Origin: an uncultured Akkermansia sp.
GTDB lineage: Bacteria; Verrucomicrobiota; Verrucomicrobiia; Verrucomicrobiales; Akkermansiaceae
DNA length: 12,975 nucleotides
Assembly (NCBI GenBank): GCA_904501915.1
Contig: CAJGCV010000060.1
Coordinates: forward strand, 1-12,975
Direction: 5' to 3'
This document shows positions 12,911 through 12,975 of the stretch, one piece after another. Position 1 is the first letter of the stretch; the number at the start of each line of letters is the position of its first letter. A program made the position numbers and the translations under genes. A model generated the notes under the pieces. It made no database searches, had not been told where the DNA came from, and saw nothing but the letters and a program-made list of their open reading frames with translations.

Positions 12911-12975
12911 TCAAAAACAGAATGCAGTACCGGGTGCCAAAATATTCTGGGACAAAAAGTATTTGTATGCTTGAC

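Overview
This window looks like chromosomal DNA of an Akkermansia-type Verrucomicrobiota bacterium. The basis is a large autotransporter with a leader of the MKLHLPLSLL kind (familiar from Akkermansia surface proteins), a divergent bL28 sequence, a GC-rich composition and almost no Shine-Dalgarno sequences before the genes. The species assignment is inference from sequence style; no database search was possible.

Layout. (1) 1-3025, plus strand: the 3' end of an outer-membrane beta-barrel gene, an exported protein that resembles a catalytically dead MA-clan peptidase, then rnhB (RNase HII) and yraN (UPF0102 nuclease-fold protein) in a tightly overlapping run. (2) 3020-7555: a compact set of podovirus-type virion-assembly genes in two divergent operons. 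The minus operon reads tail adaptor (T7 gp11 type), winged-helix DNA-binding protein, small terminase-small-subunit-like protein. The plus operon reads unknown 130-aa protein, small Ser/Thr-rich protein, portal (head-to-tail connector), Bbp19-like protein, scaffold-like protein. All frames are open and neighbouring genes overlap. No major capsid protein, large terminase, integrase, lysis or replication gene lies in the window; the plus operon stops at an intrinsic terminator where a capsid gene would be expected. (3) 7581-9406: a histidine-rich hexapeptide-repeat lipoprotein (minus) diverging from rpmB (bL28, plus), with a recognisable promoter for each, then a 75-aa protein resembling the arm-type DNA-binding domain of tyrosine integrases but without a catalytic domain. 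(4) 9540-12975: a minus-strand 1060-aa autotransporter with its terminator, a candidate promoter and a hairpin-forming leader.

The item most worth pursuing is the phage-like module. It is split into two operons around a 150-bp divergent control region that carries a 15-bp near-perfect direct repeat. It sits flush against housekeeping genes and its reading frames are intact, yet it is incomplete as a phage. A domesticated particle system (gene-transfer-agent-like, with missing parts encoded elsewhere), a satellite that borrows parts from a helper phage, or a slowly eroding prophage remnant would all fit. The sequence alone does not decide between them.
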